NCBI GenBank assembly: GCA_948474755.1
Contig: CAOLHI010000393.1
Coordinates: 62,001 to 126,000 of the forward strand
Source of the DNA: Ctenosaura bakeri
Lineage: Eukaryota > Chordata > Lepidosauria > Squamata > Iguanidae
Direction of reading: 5' to 3'
DNA length: 64,000 bases
Under the pieces are notes generated by a model. The model had not been told where the DNA came from. It was given only the letters and a program-made list of their open reading frames with translations, and did not search any database. This document shows positions 22,801 through 32,727 of the stretch, in pieces (position 1 is the stretch's first letter; each line of letters starts with the position of its first letter). The translations under genes were made by a program, and so were the position numbers.

Positions 22801-25800
22801 ACATGCCCTATGAGGATAGACTGAGAGAGCTGGGTATGTTTAGTCTGCAGAAAAGGAGGTTAAGAGGGGACATGATAGCCATGTTTAAATATTTGAAGGG
22901 ATGCCACGTAGAGGAAGGAGGGGGCTTGTTTTCTGCTGCTCCAGAAACCAGGACAAGGAGCAATGGATTCAAGCTGCAGGAAAGGAGATTCCACCTGAAC
23001 CTCAGGAAGAACTTCCTGACAGTCAGGGCTGTCCGGCAGTGGAATCTGCTGCCTCGGAGAGTAGTGGAGTCTCCTACCTTGGAGGTTTTTAAGCAGAGGC
23101 TTGATGGCCATCTGTCGGGAGTGCTTTGAGGGTGTTCCTGCATGACAGGGAGTTGGACTGGATGGCCCGTGTGGTCTCTTCCAACTCTACATTTCTATGA
23201 TTCTATGATTCTATGACACTTGGAACTCAGTGAACCAGATTTCATGCCTCCAGTTGGTGACACCTAGCATAACATTTGTAAAGGAAAAAATAGCATAGCT
23301 AACGTAGTATTATTCTGAAGCATTTAAGTATTAATCAAAATATGATTTCTTTCATATATTCAGGTCCTTGTTATATCATAGCCTGAAGGTACTGTGGGAG
23401 ATAGCTGTTAACACTCATGAATCAATTTAACACAGGATCGGCTGAAGCATCAAGCATTTATTTAAAAAAATACGTTTCTGCAGACACGGGTGTTCTCAAG
23501 AGAGAAGGACCCCCTCCCACAAAACAACACACATTTTATCCCCTACGCCAGCTTCCCTCCCCTTGAGCAGGACCCAAAAGTTACAACCCTATCAGAATCG
23601 CCTAAGAAGTTACATGCTCCCTTCCCCATATTTACAGCATATATGATCATGCACATAATCAAGCTTTAACCTTGTGCTTTCTTAACTCTCATTTGCTATT
23701 TCAAAATGCCCATCAACCAGATTCTAACCTCCCATTTTTGCTAAACAATGCCAAATTCTTCTCTAGTTTTTCTTACCCACTTTCAGCTTTTGCTGACCTT
23801 CAGTCTGCCTAAGCAGGTGCCTTCAAACAAAAGTACATACATCCCACTGTTGAATCCTTATCTATGTGTCTGGTTTTCTTTGCTTCAAGGTCTCCTTCAG
23901 CTGCCAGCTTCTAAAATACATTCTTAGACTTCTTTGTATTTCAAAAGCTCACATACTACAGTATATGTGTGTAAATATATTTAAAAATGTGTTATGAGCT
24001 ATAAGCTAATATGTTACCAATACTATTAATAATATTGCAGAAACTAAAATATATTTTACTTCTCACAGGTACAAGGTCACTAATAAAGAAGAGGGAAGCA
24101 AATACTTGTTTTTTTTTTAAGCTTGTTGTAGATGAGATTAAAATGTACAGTCTTACCTCTCCCTACTTAGGAGAAGCCTTTAGACTGGATTGTGCATACT
24201 CTGTGAAAAAAATATATTTAAAAAGTTGAGTTCTGTGATTTGAATAAATTCAGCAAATTTGCACTTTTAAAAAATTTGGGTAATCTTTTCAGCATTAAAA
24301 ATATTGTGCATCATTTATTCTGCCTTTGTTACTGGTTGGAATTGGAACAGAACTATGCAGGCCCCCTTCCCTACCCTCAACACCTGGAAATTTTACTCAG
24401 CGTCCCCTCTAGCTTTGGAGGTTTCAGTAGACATTACACTTTCCAACAAAGCTTTGCAAGTATAAGAATTAGGCACTTCTTTTTTTAACAGCTGAAAGTT
24501 GAAAATCTTATTAAACTAGTTCTGGTATTGCATGCTACGTTATATGCTTTTTTTCCACTATAGGACTGTGTCCATTTTTCTCTTGTGTAGTTTCAGTGGC
24601 AGGTATTTCTGTGCCTGTGAAGCCTAGTGTCTTTTTTTCTGACAATACTAACCAGATGGTTACAATAGCACTAAGGTTTCCATTTCTCAATCTTGGCTAG
24701 AGATTCTAAGGTCTGGCATACATAATAATGAAACTCTGTCCCCACCCCATCCTCCCTCCCTCCCTCCCTCCCTCCCTCCCTCCCTCCTCTCTCTCTCTCT
24801 CTCTCATAGCACTCAGTAGCAGAGAAAGTTCGGACAATCAGGAAGTGCCGGAGCCGGCCCCTCTGTGAGTATTAATGCCTCAAATCAGACTGCAAAGGGA
24901 AACAAATGCAGTAACTGCTACCACAACTATATTTTGATGTGTGCTCAGAACCCACAGTACCCACTGTGTCCTGGATTGCATGAGGAATATAGAAGAAAGC
25001 TTGCAATCTGCATTAATACACAGTAGACAAATAAGGAGATACCAGGAACTGGTGGAGCTGTAAGGAAATTTCATCAGGCATTGAAACTTGCATCTTTTTG
25101 AGTCCATCTTCCCAACAGTGCTTTTCTTTCTTTAAGAATGAATGCAGGTTTTCTCAAGGTTATGCACCTAACATGGTTTTCCATACTTGAGCAGTGCAGT
25201 TATGGATGTACAGAACAGGCACAATTCTGAGCTTGCCTGGCCAACTGGATCAGCAATGACCCTATCTTGTATTATTTAGAATGAGGTGGCCCTGTCAGGC
25301 AGGAGGCTGGAGTATTATAAAAGGACAACAAGTTGTTATTTATTTATCATGACCAAGATTCTACGTGAACTACTTAGTTAAGTATACTTAACTTAGGGCT
25401 TTATCACACAAGTCAGGTAAATCTCAATTACAGCAGGATAATAGCGTCTTTGGCTGGGACTTACCACATGACATGATTAATCTGTTAATGACCTCCTTAG
25501 TAAAAGAAACACTCTCCAAATGGTCTCCCACTGGGAGGACAACAGAAGAGGAATAAAGTAATATGAAAGTCACAGCCAAAGACACTATTATCTTACTGCA
25601 GTTGTGATTTACCTGCCTTTTATGATAAAGCCCTGAGTAACACCTGCTGGCCCAGCACCACCCCAGTCCTGACTTACTGGGCAGCAACTGCTGTGAATTA
25701 CTGTGATCTGTTCTCCTGTGGATCAGAATGCAGCAGACTGACATTTCCGCTCCACTCCCACCAGCAATCGCCAGTGCAAGGAGGAACTGTGACAGGAATC

Positions 25801-26906
25801 CTGTTTCTGGTTGTGACAGTAGAAGGGGGTGGAAATGTCAGTCTGCTGCCCCCCAATTAACAGGAGAACAGATTCTCTGTTGTTTGCAGTGGCTGCTGCC
25901 CTGTGAATATTCCTTATATTATTGAATACATAGGGCTCATGAATATGAATCAGTTTCAGATGCGTAATACTGGGTTACATATTTATAACTGTGATTGTGA
26001 ATTCCAGCCCAAGTTATTATTGTATTTTTACTGCAAAGGATGAGGAAAGATGCCTTTGAGATTTTCTGCCTTGGGTGTCAAAACAGTTTGACTGGTTTTG
26101 GGTACAGTGTATCTGAGAGATGAGGCATGATTTGCTGCCTTGCCTCAGGTAGCAAAATGCCTTGGACCCAAACCCCAAAGATCTGAGCTTCAAAAAGAAA
26201 AACAAGTATCTCCACTTGTGGTATCTATTGTTGGGAGGCATCTTTTAATGCTGCAAGCTGGGTAATCATTGTAACCCCTCTACCCCATCTCTATCTAATT
26301 CTTGCTATATTTACAAAAACTAGAATGTTGGAGGATAGGATATAGCCTATTTTTCCCCTCTTGACACAAGGACTGTGTATGTGGAGGGCAGTTTTAGATG
26401 GGTAACACATTCCAACATTCAGTCCTCTGAGGTCAGTGTGAAACAGTTCAGCTCAGCACCTGTCTGTTAGGCTCTTTACTCATAGGCTCTTTCAAGTAGC
26501 ATTGGGGAAATTATCCTCCAGATTTCTTGGACTCTAATTCCCATCAGCCCCATCAAAATGACCAGTGTTGAAAGATGGTGCGAGTAGCAGTTGAAAGACA
26601 TCTGGAGGGCCGCATGTTCACCACTCCTTGCTTTAAAGATTCTACTCAAAATAGAGATATTTAATGAAGCTTTGGAATTGTGTTGCCTATTCTCTAAGAA
26701 GGAATTGTGGTGTGTATGTGTGTAGTCACAGCACATTTTTATGTCTCTTTCTGATGTACATCCTTCTCTTTCTTTCTATAGGCCTGGAAATGGAGTCATC
26801 TCCCCAGCAGTTGCAAACTAAAGCTTATGTCCGGCAGTTTCAAGTTATTGACAATCAAAACCTGCTCTTTGAGCTCTCACACAAGCTGGAGTCAAACAGC
26901 CAATGA
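10722..26906 (+). CDS. RAPGEFL1: RAPGEFL1, 3' part: last five coding exons (C-terminal RasGEF catalytic domain)
   Basis: Rap guanine nucleotide exchange factor-like 1, a RasGEF/CDC25-homology protein expected to act on Rap-type small GTPases. Coding exons: 10722-10772, 13622-13709, 14490-14554, 24810-24864 and 26782-26903, with the TGA stop at 26904-26906. All introns are GT-AG and the phases agree (0, 1, 0, 1), giving 127 residues. Recognisable stretches are [68 protein letters not shown], and the C-terminus [35 protein letters not shown] is the conserved late RasGEF-domain segment, and the tail is characteristic of RAPGEFL1 in my recollection of vertebrate orthologues. The first exon begins in phase 0 at a Lys codon, so the upstream part (preceding GEF residues and N-terminal half) must lie to the left; I found no earlier exon in 1-10720. 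WIPF2 follows on the same strand, as in human 17q21. The introns hold an L1, a CR1 and an LTR. No disabling change is seen in the exons. Confidence 0.93.
10811..12270 (+). mobile_element. 5'-truncated L1 LINE (ORF2 C-terminus, 3' UTR, A-rich tail)
   Basis: A 1460-bp insert flanked by a perfect 15-bp target duplication (GAAAAAGGCTAGTTT at 10796-10810 and 12271-12285). It carries an open frame at 10864-11838 (324 aa) matching the L1 ORF2 C-terminal region: [15 protein letters not shown], then the zinc knuckle [18 protein letters not shown] (C-x3-C-x7-H-x4-C). A 3' UTR and a poly(A)-like tail (12250-12270) follow. The frame is intact, AT-rich and A-rich on the sense strand, as in squamate L1. 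Insertion is sense to RAPGEFL1, 38 bp behind an exon donor. Confidence 0.93.
10864..11838 (+). CDS. L1 ORF2p C-terminal fragment
   Basis: 324-codon open frame representing only the C-terminal part of L1 ORF2; endonuclease and RT are missing through 5' truncation. The zinc-knuckle Cys/His residues lie at about residues 177-194. It is Lys/Glu/Ile-rich with helical segments. It is not an independent gene; expression could only be by read-through from RAPGEFL1. Confidence 0.85.
   Translation: MMMEKFPINLREIIEKEIKKQKIYRLKERMKIMINKDRMKERLQETKISWLNYIQLEQWTKSMKRYVKDFKEYTKFEQIIIQRENMQENEILKGITSEIYKILAKEQEEDFLRKMWEEEIVQNIDIQEWRKIWKQRHLKKLSIRIKENYYKLVWKWYLTPVKLNQIDEKYSRLCWRGCQEIGTYMHMWWNCNKIMEFWQKVFKEIKEIIGADIPVCPNIALLSIYDKVECTQVKKELITNLLTAARLIIAKKWKANEKFQIEEWYNEVWKIAINDKLTCRIRFMKGLVKGNDFEEIWKIFLDKVLKRDSNTTLSKEEWQFWKVD
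12286..13621. other. RAPGEFL1 intron remainder
   Basis: Non-coding; a short C-run at 13333-13342. No repeat or gene is recognised. Confidence 0.55.
13622..13709 (+). CDS. RAPGEFL1: RAPGEFL1 coding exon ([12 protein letters not shown]...)
   Basis: Acceptor attgtag ends at 13621; donor gtgagt at 13710. It encodes 29 codons plus one base (phase 1 exit), including [10 protein letters not shown] of the RasGEF domain. Confidence 0.93.
14196..14248. repeat. AT-rich microsatellite
   Basis: An (AT)n tract with the short unit gcaatatat repeated on either side. In the intron before the exon at 14490. Confidence 0.75.
14490..14554 (+). CDS. RAPGEFL1: RAPGEFL1 coding exon ([13 protein letters not shown]...)
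   Basis: Pyrimidine-rich acceptor ending ctctctcag at 14489; donor gtaagg at 14555. Two bases complete the split Asp codon, then 21 codons, exit in phase 0. DLTFLHE is a RasGEF hallmark. Confidence 0.93.
14555..16226. other. RAPGEFL1 intron, no feature recognised
   Basis: Non-coding DNA. A 20-bp direct repeat around aaagaagtttaaggta occurs at about 15110-15145. Small open frames near 14.8-15.1 kb have no coding character. Confidence 0.5.
16141..16182 (+). repeat. GGGA/GA-rich simple repeat
   Basis: gagggagggaggcggtgggg followed by about seven GA units. Confidence 0.75.
16227..16335. repeat. Imperfect palindromic repeat (ACAATTCCCAT type)
   Basis: cctacaattcccattaggcc is mirrored by tgatgggaattatag, followed by aacatctggagaatgcc. 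Similar palindromes occur at about 26497-26637, 29822-29928 and 37370-37495. Probably an old dispersed non-autonomous DNA repeat. Confidence 0.5.
16876..17063 (+). mobile_element. tRNA-derived CORE/MIR-like SINE
   Basis: tggtatagtggtttgagtgt (A box), agagttcagttccc (B box), cactgggtgtccttagg, and a tail with ccataagtcagaaac. Same family as the copies at 641, 28042 and 58363. Confidence 0.8.
17309..17353 (+). mobile_element. SINE tail fragment
   Basis: gccaccataaattggagctg then acttgatggcagttaacaac matches only the 3' tail of the CORE-like SINE. Confidence 0.55.
18402..18808. mobile_element. Palindromic element with GGCCATTTC ends (about 407 bp)
   Basis: The left end GGCCATTTCCACAT (18402-18415) mirrors ATGTAGAAATGGCC (18795-18808). 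Further inverted arms: tcttccatgttgtcatgc versus gacatcatgtggaagcatg. Many overlapping frames are open in it only because of its GC-richer content and palindromy; no coding is supported. Confidence 0.65.
19744..19830 (+). repeat. Compound GA-TG-GA microsatellite
   Basis: (GA)n, then gcgctc, a (TG)n of about 12 units, then a (GA)n of about 18 units. Long uninterrupted runs suggest length variability. Confidence 0.92.
20412..20437 (+). repeat. (CTC)n microsatellite
   Basis: About eight CTC units inside an intron of RAPGEFL1. Confidence 0.8.
20770..23217 (+). mobile_element. CR1 LINE, 5'-truncated, with long open ORF2 and typical 3' end
   Basis: It ends with the CR1 hallmark GTTGGACTGGATGGCC (23150 region), tcttccaactctacatttct and tandem ATTCTATG repeats (to 23216). 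Coding similarity extends upstream of the ATG at 20871 to about 20772 ([20 protein letters not shown]), bounded by a stop at 20769-20771. The endonuclease domain is largely missing. It lies in the RAPGEFL1 intron 14555-24809, same strand. Confidence 0.93.
20871..23129 (+). CDS. CR1 ORF2 fragment: end of endonuclease domain plus reverse transcriptase
   Basis: 752 codons without a stop. The start holds the end of the endonuclease ([25 protein letters not shown] with the conserved SDH). The RT follows: [82 protein letters not shown], and the catalytic box [10 protein letters not shown]. The C-terminal part includes [15 protein letters not shown] and [18 protein letters not shown]. Family is non-LTR RT, CR1 clade. 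Openness over 2.26 kb suggests a young insertion. It lacks most of the endonuclease and all of ORF1, so it cannot be autonomous. Confidence 0.93.
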   Translation: MVQKVEEATRGSNILDLVLTNRDDLVNEVEVVGSLGGSDHALLEFSIQWEGEDKGSQTLVLDFKKADFCKLRELLAGIPWSGIVKGKGVQEAWEFLKKEILTAQSKTVPIRRKNGRHLKKPEWLTKELSAELRVKRNTYRKWKKGETTKEEFKQVARRCREEVRKAKAQNELRLARDIKNNKKGFFKYVRSKRKKKETVGSLRREDGELLTGGREKAELLNTFFASVFSQKDTSTQPGGRGAGEEAEEMRHLISREVVQEYLAALDEFKSPGPDELHPRILKELAEVISEPLAIIFEKSWRTGEVPADWKRANVIPIFKKGKKEDPNNYRPVSLTSVPGKILEQIIKRSVSNHLENNAIITRSQHGFLKNKSCQTNLISFYDRVTSLIDEGNAVDVAYLDFSKAFDKVPHDILASKLVKCGLDRATVNWICNWLTDRTQRVITDGCFSSWREVTSGVPQGSVLGPVLFNIFINDLDEGIEGMLIKFADDTKLGGVANTPEDRIKIQNDLDRLESWARANKMKFNREKCKVLHLGRNNGIQKYRMGDTWLDSSTCERDLGVFIDHKLNMSQQCDAAAKKANAILGCINRSMVSRSREVLVPLYSALVRPHLEYCVQFWAPQFKKDIDKLEQVQRRVTKMVRGLENMPYEDRLRELGMFSLQKRRLRGDMIAMFKYLKGCHVEEGGGLFSAAPETRTRSNGFKLQERRFHLNLRKNFLTVRAVRQWNLLPRRVVESPTLEVFKQRLDGHLSGVL
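23393..23960 (-). mobile_element. Solo LTR of an endogenous retrovirus (probable)
   Basis: Read on the minus strand the block starts TGTAGTATG and ends TCCCACA. It contains a TATA-like GATAAAATG, and about 90 nt later AATAAA within a GCTT-rich context (near 23450-23460), the usual LTR U3-R-U5 order. Outside are gtac (left) and gtat (right), a possible imperfect 4-bp target duplication. No gag, pol or env lies next to it, so it is a solo LTR from recombination. Family not assigned. Confidence 0.62.
24748..24807 (+). repeat. (CCCT)n(CT)n microsatellite abutting a splice acceptor
   Basis: About nine CCCT/TCCC units then about nine CT units, ending at the catag acceptor of the RAPGEFL1 exon at 24810. 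Confidence 0.9.
24810..24864 (+). CDS. RAPGEFL1: RAPGEFL1 coding exon ([13 protein letters not shown]...)
   Basis: The acceptor catag ends at 24809 directly after a (CCCT)n(CT)n microsatellite that serves as its polypyrimidine tract; donor gtgagt at 24865. It encodes 18 codons plus one base, [18 protein letters not shown]. Confidence 0.92.
25395..25634. mobile_element. Palindromic MITE-like element with about 65-bp inverted arms
   Basis: The left arm agggctttatcacacaagtc... and the right arm (ending cttttatgataaagccct) are inverted copies with few differences, including ataatagcgtctttggctg versus cagccaaagacactattat. About 240 bp in the last RAPGEFL1 intron. Confidence 0.75.
25680..25900. 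repeat. Large imperfect palindrome
   Basis: The left arm (25680-25755) includes gatctgttctcctgt and gcagcagactgacatttcc. The right arm (25826-25900) includes ggaaatgtcagtctgctgcc and acaggagaacagattc. The loop is about 70 bp. It lies 45 bp after the palindrome at 25395-25634 and is different from it. Confidence 0.7.
26497..26637. repeat. Imperfect palindromic repeat (ATTCCCAT type)
   Basis: ctctaattcccatcagcccc, then a diverged return arm and agacatctggagggccgc. Same pattern as at 16227. It lies 145 bp before the last RAPGEFL1 exon. Confidence 0.45.
26782..26906 (+). CDS. RAPGEFL1: RAPGEFL1 last coding exon and stop
   Basis: Acceptor ctttctatag ends at 26781. Two bases complete a split Cys codon, then 40 codons ending KLESNSQ and TGA at 26904. 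[21 protein letters not shown] is the C-terminal end of the GEF domain. Confidence 0.94.
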
Positions 26907-28041
26907 GGCCACAGCCCATAGGTGGGCGTTGCCAGCAAAGAATGTTTACTCCGTGCGATACTCAAGCACTTTTTGGATGTACAGGGGTTCCTATTAGGGT
27001 TTGCCCAGGTTGGAGAGGACATCATGGAGTCATCATACGGCAGGGATGCTCAACCTTGGTCAGGGATGGGCCGAAACATTTTGGTGTCTAGGGCACAAAA
27101 TGGAAATGGCACCTTGCCTTCCTATTAATTAACATGGTGCGGCAGAATTTGCTGGGAAGTTCTGTTGCCAAGGCTGGCACAAGGCATTTTGATACCACAG
27201 AGGGAAAATCAAAAAAGCATCTTCCCCAGTCCCATAGCTGCCATCTTAATTGTGCCCTAAATCTGTAGCCTTTGCTTAATGAGAGAACTAGTTCTATCTT
27301 TTGTACAATCCTCATGGAAGTGAATGAAAGCTGCACCACAATACATCTAGGTGGGGCTTGTGCTGAAGAACTGTCCCATGGATTGCAGCCCACTAGTCAC
27401 TCTGCCACATTTCATGGCATTCAAACCTAAGGCCGCCTCCTCACCTTGCTTCATGGTAGAACTGCTTGTGACTTGCCTTTTACAGAGTAGCTAAGACTGA
27501 AAAGAATATACCTGGAAGATGCAGAGCAATAGTTTGTGAAGGTGGTCAAGCCAAAACTGGATTTCTTGGCTTGCTTGTAGGGCAGCTTGTTCCAGACAAT
27601 TGTCTGTTCAGACAATTTTCCTCCTTACCATGACCATACCAGAATATGGCTGCCATAATGTTAGTGACTTATGTGCGTGCAAGTCCTTTTTTTCTTTTAT
27701 GGTCAGGACACAGAAAGCTGTTTTATTGCCAAACCTCCCATGTTTGGCAAATGTCAAGCCCTCGAAAAGGTTACTGCTGCTCCTTCTTACCAGTGGGGAA
27801 TGGGAGGCACTTCAAACTATGAAGATCTAGCCACTGTGAGCTCCTGGAAGAAGGATAAGGCAGTATGCTCCATTTGAGAGTGAACCCTCATCTTCCCCCC
27901 CACTCCACCATCAGTTGCTTCTCTCTAATCCTAATCACCCCTCCCCTTCCCTACCAGTAAGCAACAGCAGCAGTGACCACTCCCAGGGCTTGACAAGGGG
28001 AAGGGCACAGAGCCGTGTGTGTGGAGCTATGTGCACCTCTA

Positions 28042-28236
28042 GGAGCCAGTGTGGCTGTAGTGGTTTGAGAGTTGTACTGTGACCCTGGAGACAAGGGTTT
28101 GATTCTCTGCTCAGCCATGAAAAGCCACTGGGTGACCTTGGGCACATCATATACTCTCAGCCCCAGAAAACTCCATGATAGGTTTGCCTTAGAGTTGCCG
28201 TAAGTCTGAAACAACTTGAAGGCACACACCAACAAG
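28042..28236 (+). mobile_element. tRNA-derived CORE/MIR-like SINE
   Basis: ctgtagtggtttgagagtt, gggtttgattctctgctcag, gggtgaccttgggcacatc, and the tail taagtctgaaacaacttgaa with ggcacacacc. It would lie within the candidate RAPGEFL1 3' UTR. Confidence 0.82.
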
Positions 28237-29821
28237 GATCTTGGCCCATGTCCTTGAAAATCACAGATGTCTGAGTCAGAAAAATAAGCTTCCAATGAAC
28301 TGAAAACAGTTCAGCCACAAGAGACACCATGTGCAGAAGTGTCAAAAAACATTAATTTTCTGCCTTTTAGTCCTGCTCTTATTTTTACAGTGTTAGTGGA
28401 GATTTATATTTCCGTCTTAGGCTGGGAGTGGAAACTTTAAAAATATATATATTATGAAAGATTACTGGGAGACTCTTAATAGTGTCTTCTCAGGGTACAG
28501 TCACAGACTGTGAATAATAATTCTAATTCAGGTAACTGTGATAGGGAAATGTGTTTGCCTTTTGTATTAAAATCCTGTTTTGACTTGTGTAAACTGATAG
28601 GATAGCACTCAGCAAACTTCCTTATGTGGATTTTCACAACTGAAAATTTAAATTTAGAATGGATGTCAAAATTACATGTCTGCTGAAGTTCCTTATTGGA
28701 GCATTTCTAGACTGTAGACTTTAGCCTCAAAACTATTTTATGTCTCCAGAGAACTACTCTTTCATAATGAGGGATAAAGAATACTCAACATTCGCCGAGC
28801 AAAAACTCCCAAGCAAGAGAGTTTGTTATGGAAATCCATGGCAGTTGAAATGGTATGAACTGTATTTATATAAGATGAGTCTAGATTAATGTCACTTCTG
28901 GTTCTCGCTCCTATTTGGATGTCTTATATAGCCATAGATGTTGGATACATTCATTCTTGTAAATGTTTTGGAAGGGGCAGGGAGAAGAAGCTACCGTAAT
29001 TCTCCTTTCTACTGGACTGATCTTTGAATAAATGCCACTCTTGTACCTTTGAAGAGCCATGGAGGGAGAGAGCAGGAAGTCTGGGACCAGGCTAGGATGG
29101 TGAAGTTTTTCTTCTCCATAGTATCCTGGGAGCATTCAAAAGAACTACAGATGCATTTGATTATACCTTGCTATCAAACAGTTCTAATAGTTATACAGTG
29201 ATAAAATATTTTCTGTTCTTATTCCTCCAAAGTGCCTTTAAAGCAGAGGTTGGAAGCTGCCCCATGTGACCTGTGGCATCCTTAACTTCTTGTGCAAGTT
29301 AACTTTTTTTTTAAGTTGATAATGTTACCAACAGAAACTTTTTTAAAAGCCTGACTGCTGTATAAGGGATAATTCTGGGGAGCTGTTGCAACGGTGAAAG
29401 GAAAAATAATATACAATTGGGCAGGATTCACATAGGCTTGGACTGAATATCCATGTTGGAAGCAGGATGCTCTTTTACTGTCCTTCAGTCTGCCCTTCCA
29501 ATTGTACAAAGAAACATTTGATTTAAAGTGTACCAAGAGGGTCTTAAACCCCTGCTGTAACTGAGAACACTCTTACAAAAGCACTGAATTTAATCCATGC
29601 TGGCAATAGTGAGATCAGAATCAGAGATATGCTTTATTCTAGATTAAATACATTGAAATAAAATGATATGATTTTGTGAACCTTCCAGTGTCACCTCCAA
29701 TAAGTTTTAAACAACTTTTTGCAAGACAGAGTGCCAAACATATTCTTACAGTCCTTCCCGCACAGCACTAATAGGAAATCTATTTTTTTATATAATCAGA
29801 GAGATCTAACAAGTACTATGG

Positions 29822-29928
29822 CAGCCTTTCCCAACCTGGTGCCCAGCAGATGTGTAAGATTACAGTGCCCATAATCTCACAGCCAGCTATGGAGTTTATG
29901 GGAGCTATAGTGCTGCATCTAGGAGCAC
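29822..29928. repeat. Imperfect palindromic repeat
   Basis: cagcctttcccaacctggtg, cagtgcccataatctcacag, and tttatgggagctatagtgct. Same dispersed family as at 16227, diverged. Confidence 0.42.
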
Positions 29929-30790
29929 TTTAAAGGGATTATGGATGCCAATATAATGAGACATAAGAACTCCTGCATCATGCTTCAGGGCTCAGGCCCA
30001 GCAGGGGGAATCTGTTTTCAGTGCCATGGCTCAATCCTGAAAAATGTGAAATATTATTGAGTGCCTCTGAGCATGTCCAGAGTGCATTTCCCTACTACTG
30101 AATAACAATAGCCCACTTCCACACAGGATGTTCAGGTCAGAGGGGAAACATTTTTCTTACTAGAAATGTTTTCCCAGTCATGTTTCTAACAGCTTTAATA
30201 TGCGATCAAATTTTTAATATCAAAGAATGAGATACTGGAAACAATTCTCTGGCATTTTAAAAACTTATTTTGTGTTTTGCTGACCTCCTTTCTTTTTGAT
30301 AGAGGATTGTTTTTATTTTTGTGTTTGTGTGTGAAGGGGTGGGTTTGCCTTTATGGGCTTTCTGTTCAGGGACTTTTTCTTTCAGGGTCTCTCGCTTTTG
30401 TCTATATTTTTTTTCTCTCTCCTGGAGAGAGAGTGTTTCAGGTCCTAATGCGAGGATGTGTATATGAATATGTATATATATATTTTTAACAAGACATTCT
30501 TGAATTGTACATTTATTTTTTAAGGAAAGAGCCTTGTATCATAGTGGACCATTGTACAGCAAATTTTCTATTGATGGAATGAGGGACTGCTTGCCTACAC
30601 ATATAGCTCAATAAGCTTCCGCGAGGTGGAATGTAAGATGTGTTGTGTCGTTCCAGGGAAGCTCAGTTTATTTTTGGTCTGGCTGTTGTTATTATTAATA
30701 ATAATTATTGTTGTTATTGTTTTACTACAGAAGCACTTGGGTAAGAAGCCAAATGGTGAAAATAAAATATCATGAAAAATAAAATTGATT

Positions 30791-32371
30791 ATTGGCTTTT
30801 GATTGCTTAGATCATTTTACCGCTCATAAATCTTGTTAGGTGTAAAGTTCTCCAGAAATTAAAAACAGAGGTTTTTTTTCCCTTCTAGTCACACTTCACA
30901 AGCTCCAACAACCTACTTCTAGCTTTAAGGCTACAAGCATCTCACAAACTTTTCAGACCTGAAGCATAGTCCTCATCTTGATTGAAGTTATCGTTGTACT
31001 TCACTCTTAAACTCAAAAATGATCCATGCATGCACATATTGACCAAGATCCTACATTGCTTCATAGTAACATGAGTATCTGCTGGCAAATTCATGTAACA
31101 TAATCCCCATATAGTACGAGCTTCCCCCACTCATCTGATAGGTTAGGGACAGGAGCACTGTCAAAAAACAGAATTGGTTGAAAAGTGGAAACAATGTACT
31201 GTACTGTAGGGAGCATGAAGGACTTACAGAGGCTCACTTGGGACCAACCATGCACATGCTGCTTGCAAAGTCTCTTAGCTGAGTTGGAACCTTTTCTCCC
31301 CTCTCTGCTCACTTTGCAAGTGCACACATGTGAGCAGTCCCAGGTGAACCTCCATAGGCAAAAAGAACTGATGAAAAAAACAGAACCTTCATCAAATTAA
31401 TGGAATTTGTCCTTAATTTAGAAGTGCCAAAAGAGCAAGTCATCAGATAACAAAGCATTGACTGCATGTGTTTTGGGGGGTGGTGGTGTTGCTAAATACC
31501 AACATAATGTAATATATGTGGATCAGTGGTCAATGTGAATGGCTGAAAATCCATTGTGCAATTGCAATGTGAAATATGCAAAGACAATTCATATTCACGC
31601 ACTTCCTTGTGTACCTTAATGCATTATTGTATGTCCGGTGCTCCTATCTGCTTAAGCCACTATCAGCTGAATATAATAATTTTACATTGTCCAAAAAACT
31701 ACTCCGTATGCATAGGACAACTTAACCTATATATGACACTAACAGGGTGCTGGACATAGTATGCATGCATGTGGACATACCCAGGATTAGATGTAGAAAT
31801 AATTGTACTTAGAACAGACTAGTAAATTAAATTGTAACTAACTAGAATAACATTTCAGTTAATCTAGTGCAAGGATGATTAAATCTGGATCTAAATGTAC
31901 TTACATGCCTGCAGCAGTATGTTGCAGTGTGGAGTGCTCTTCTCTGCTCTAGACAGCCAGGGTGCCTTGTTTCGGGATGCTCCATTTCATTATCCCTGCA
32001 TTCTGGTTCTCCTTCCTCACCCCTCCAACAATAAGCATTCCATAGGAACTGAGCATATTCAGTCCTTACTGGGCTAGTGCAAATTCTTTTCTCCTAAAAC
32101 ATCCCAAGCCTGCTAAAAATTTTCTCTTGTGGATGATGCCATGTAAGACTAGTAAGACATGTAAGACTAGTGTGCAGACTATTAGTATATAGTTCCTAAT
32201 GGTATTAACTGAAATTAAAATATATTTAAGGTTGAAAAGGGCAGAGGCTATGTCCTTGGTGTATGTGGACCTGAAGCATGTGCCCAGCCTGGAGAATCGC
32301 CCCCAGCCCACCTCTGATATAGAACAACTGGTAGTCATCCCTCTTTCACCTTTCATAAGTTTCCATTCTTC
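30791..32371. other. Intergenic DNA between RAPGEFL1 and WIPF2
   Basis: No exon, RNA gene or clear repeat is seen. The wider intergenic stretch to 35.5 kb is otherwise filled by the SINEs and MITEs listed separately. Confidence 0.5.
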
Positions 32372-32586
32372 TTGTTGTGTGCCTTCACGTTGACTCCAAC
32401 TTACAGCATCACTGCCATAGGATCATCCTGGCAAGATTTGTTCAGAGGTTTGCCATGGCCTCTAAGGCTGAAAGAGCATCACTTGCCCAAGTTAACCAAG
32501 TGAGTTTTCATGGCTGAGATGGGATTGGAAGCCTGTCCTCTGGAGTTCTAGCCTAACACACAAACCAATACACCATTCTGTCTTGG
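32372..32586 (-). mobile_element. tRNA-derived CORE/MIR-like SINE, reverse
   Basis: It begins with the reverse of the tail (ttgttgtgtgccttcacgtt), then actccaacttacagcatcac, and ends with a reversed tRNA-like head (aaccaatacaccattctg). Confidence 0.75.
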
Positions 32587-32689
32587 AGATGTTTTAATAG
32601 TGAAGCTTGTTGTCTTGCAAATCTCAGCTCAACTTTTCAAAATAAGGCCTGTCCTCCATGGCACTTTAGTGTTCCTGAAATGTGCATCG

Positions 32690-32690
32690 C

Positions 32691-32727
<37 letters not shown>

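Larger units (their letters stand above)
26907..30790 (+). other. RAPGEFL1: Probable RAPGEFL1 3' UTR with candidate poly(A) signals
   Basis: No coding potential is seen after the stop. Two AATAAA hexamers lie 17 bp apart (30761-30766 and 30778-30783) after a T-rich, simple-sequence stretch that looks like a UTR end. A nearer candidate is AATAAA at about 29026. If the far site is used, the UTR is about 3.9 kb and includes a SINE (28042-28236). The end point is inferred from hexamers alone. Confidence 0.4.

Noticed and set aside
21137..23143. Minus-strand open frames opposite the CR1
   Set aside because: They are antisense shadows of the CR1 reverse transcriptase.
24748..24807. CRISPR-like or other spaced repeat array
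   Set aside because: Direct short repeats without spacers: a simple microsatellite in a vertebrate intron.
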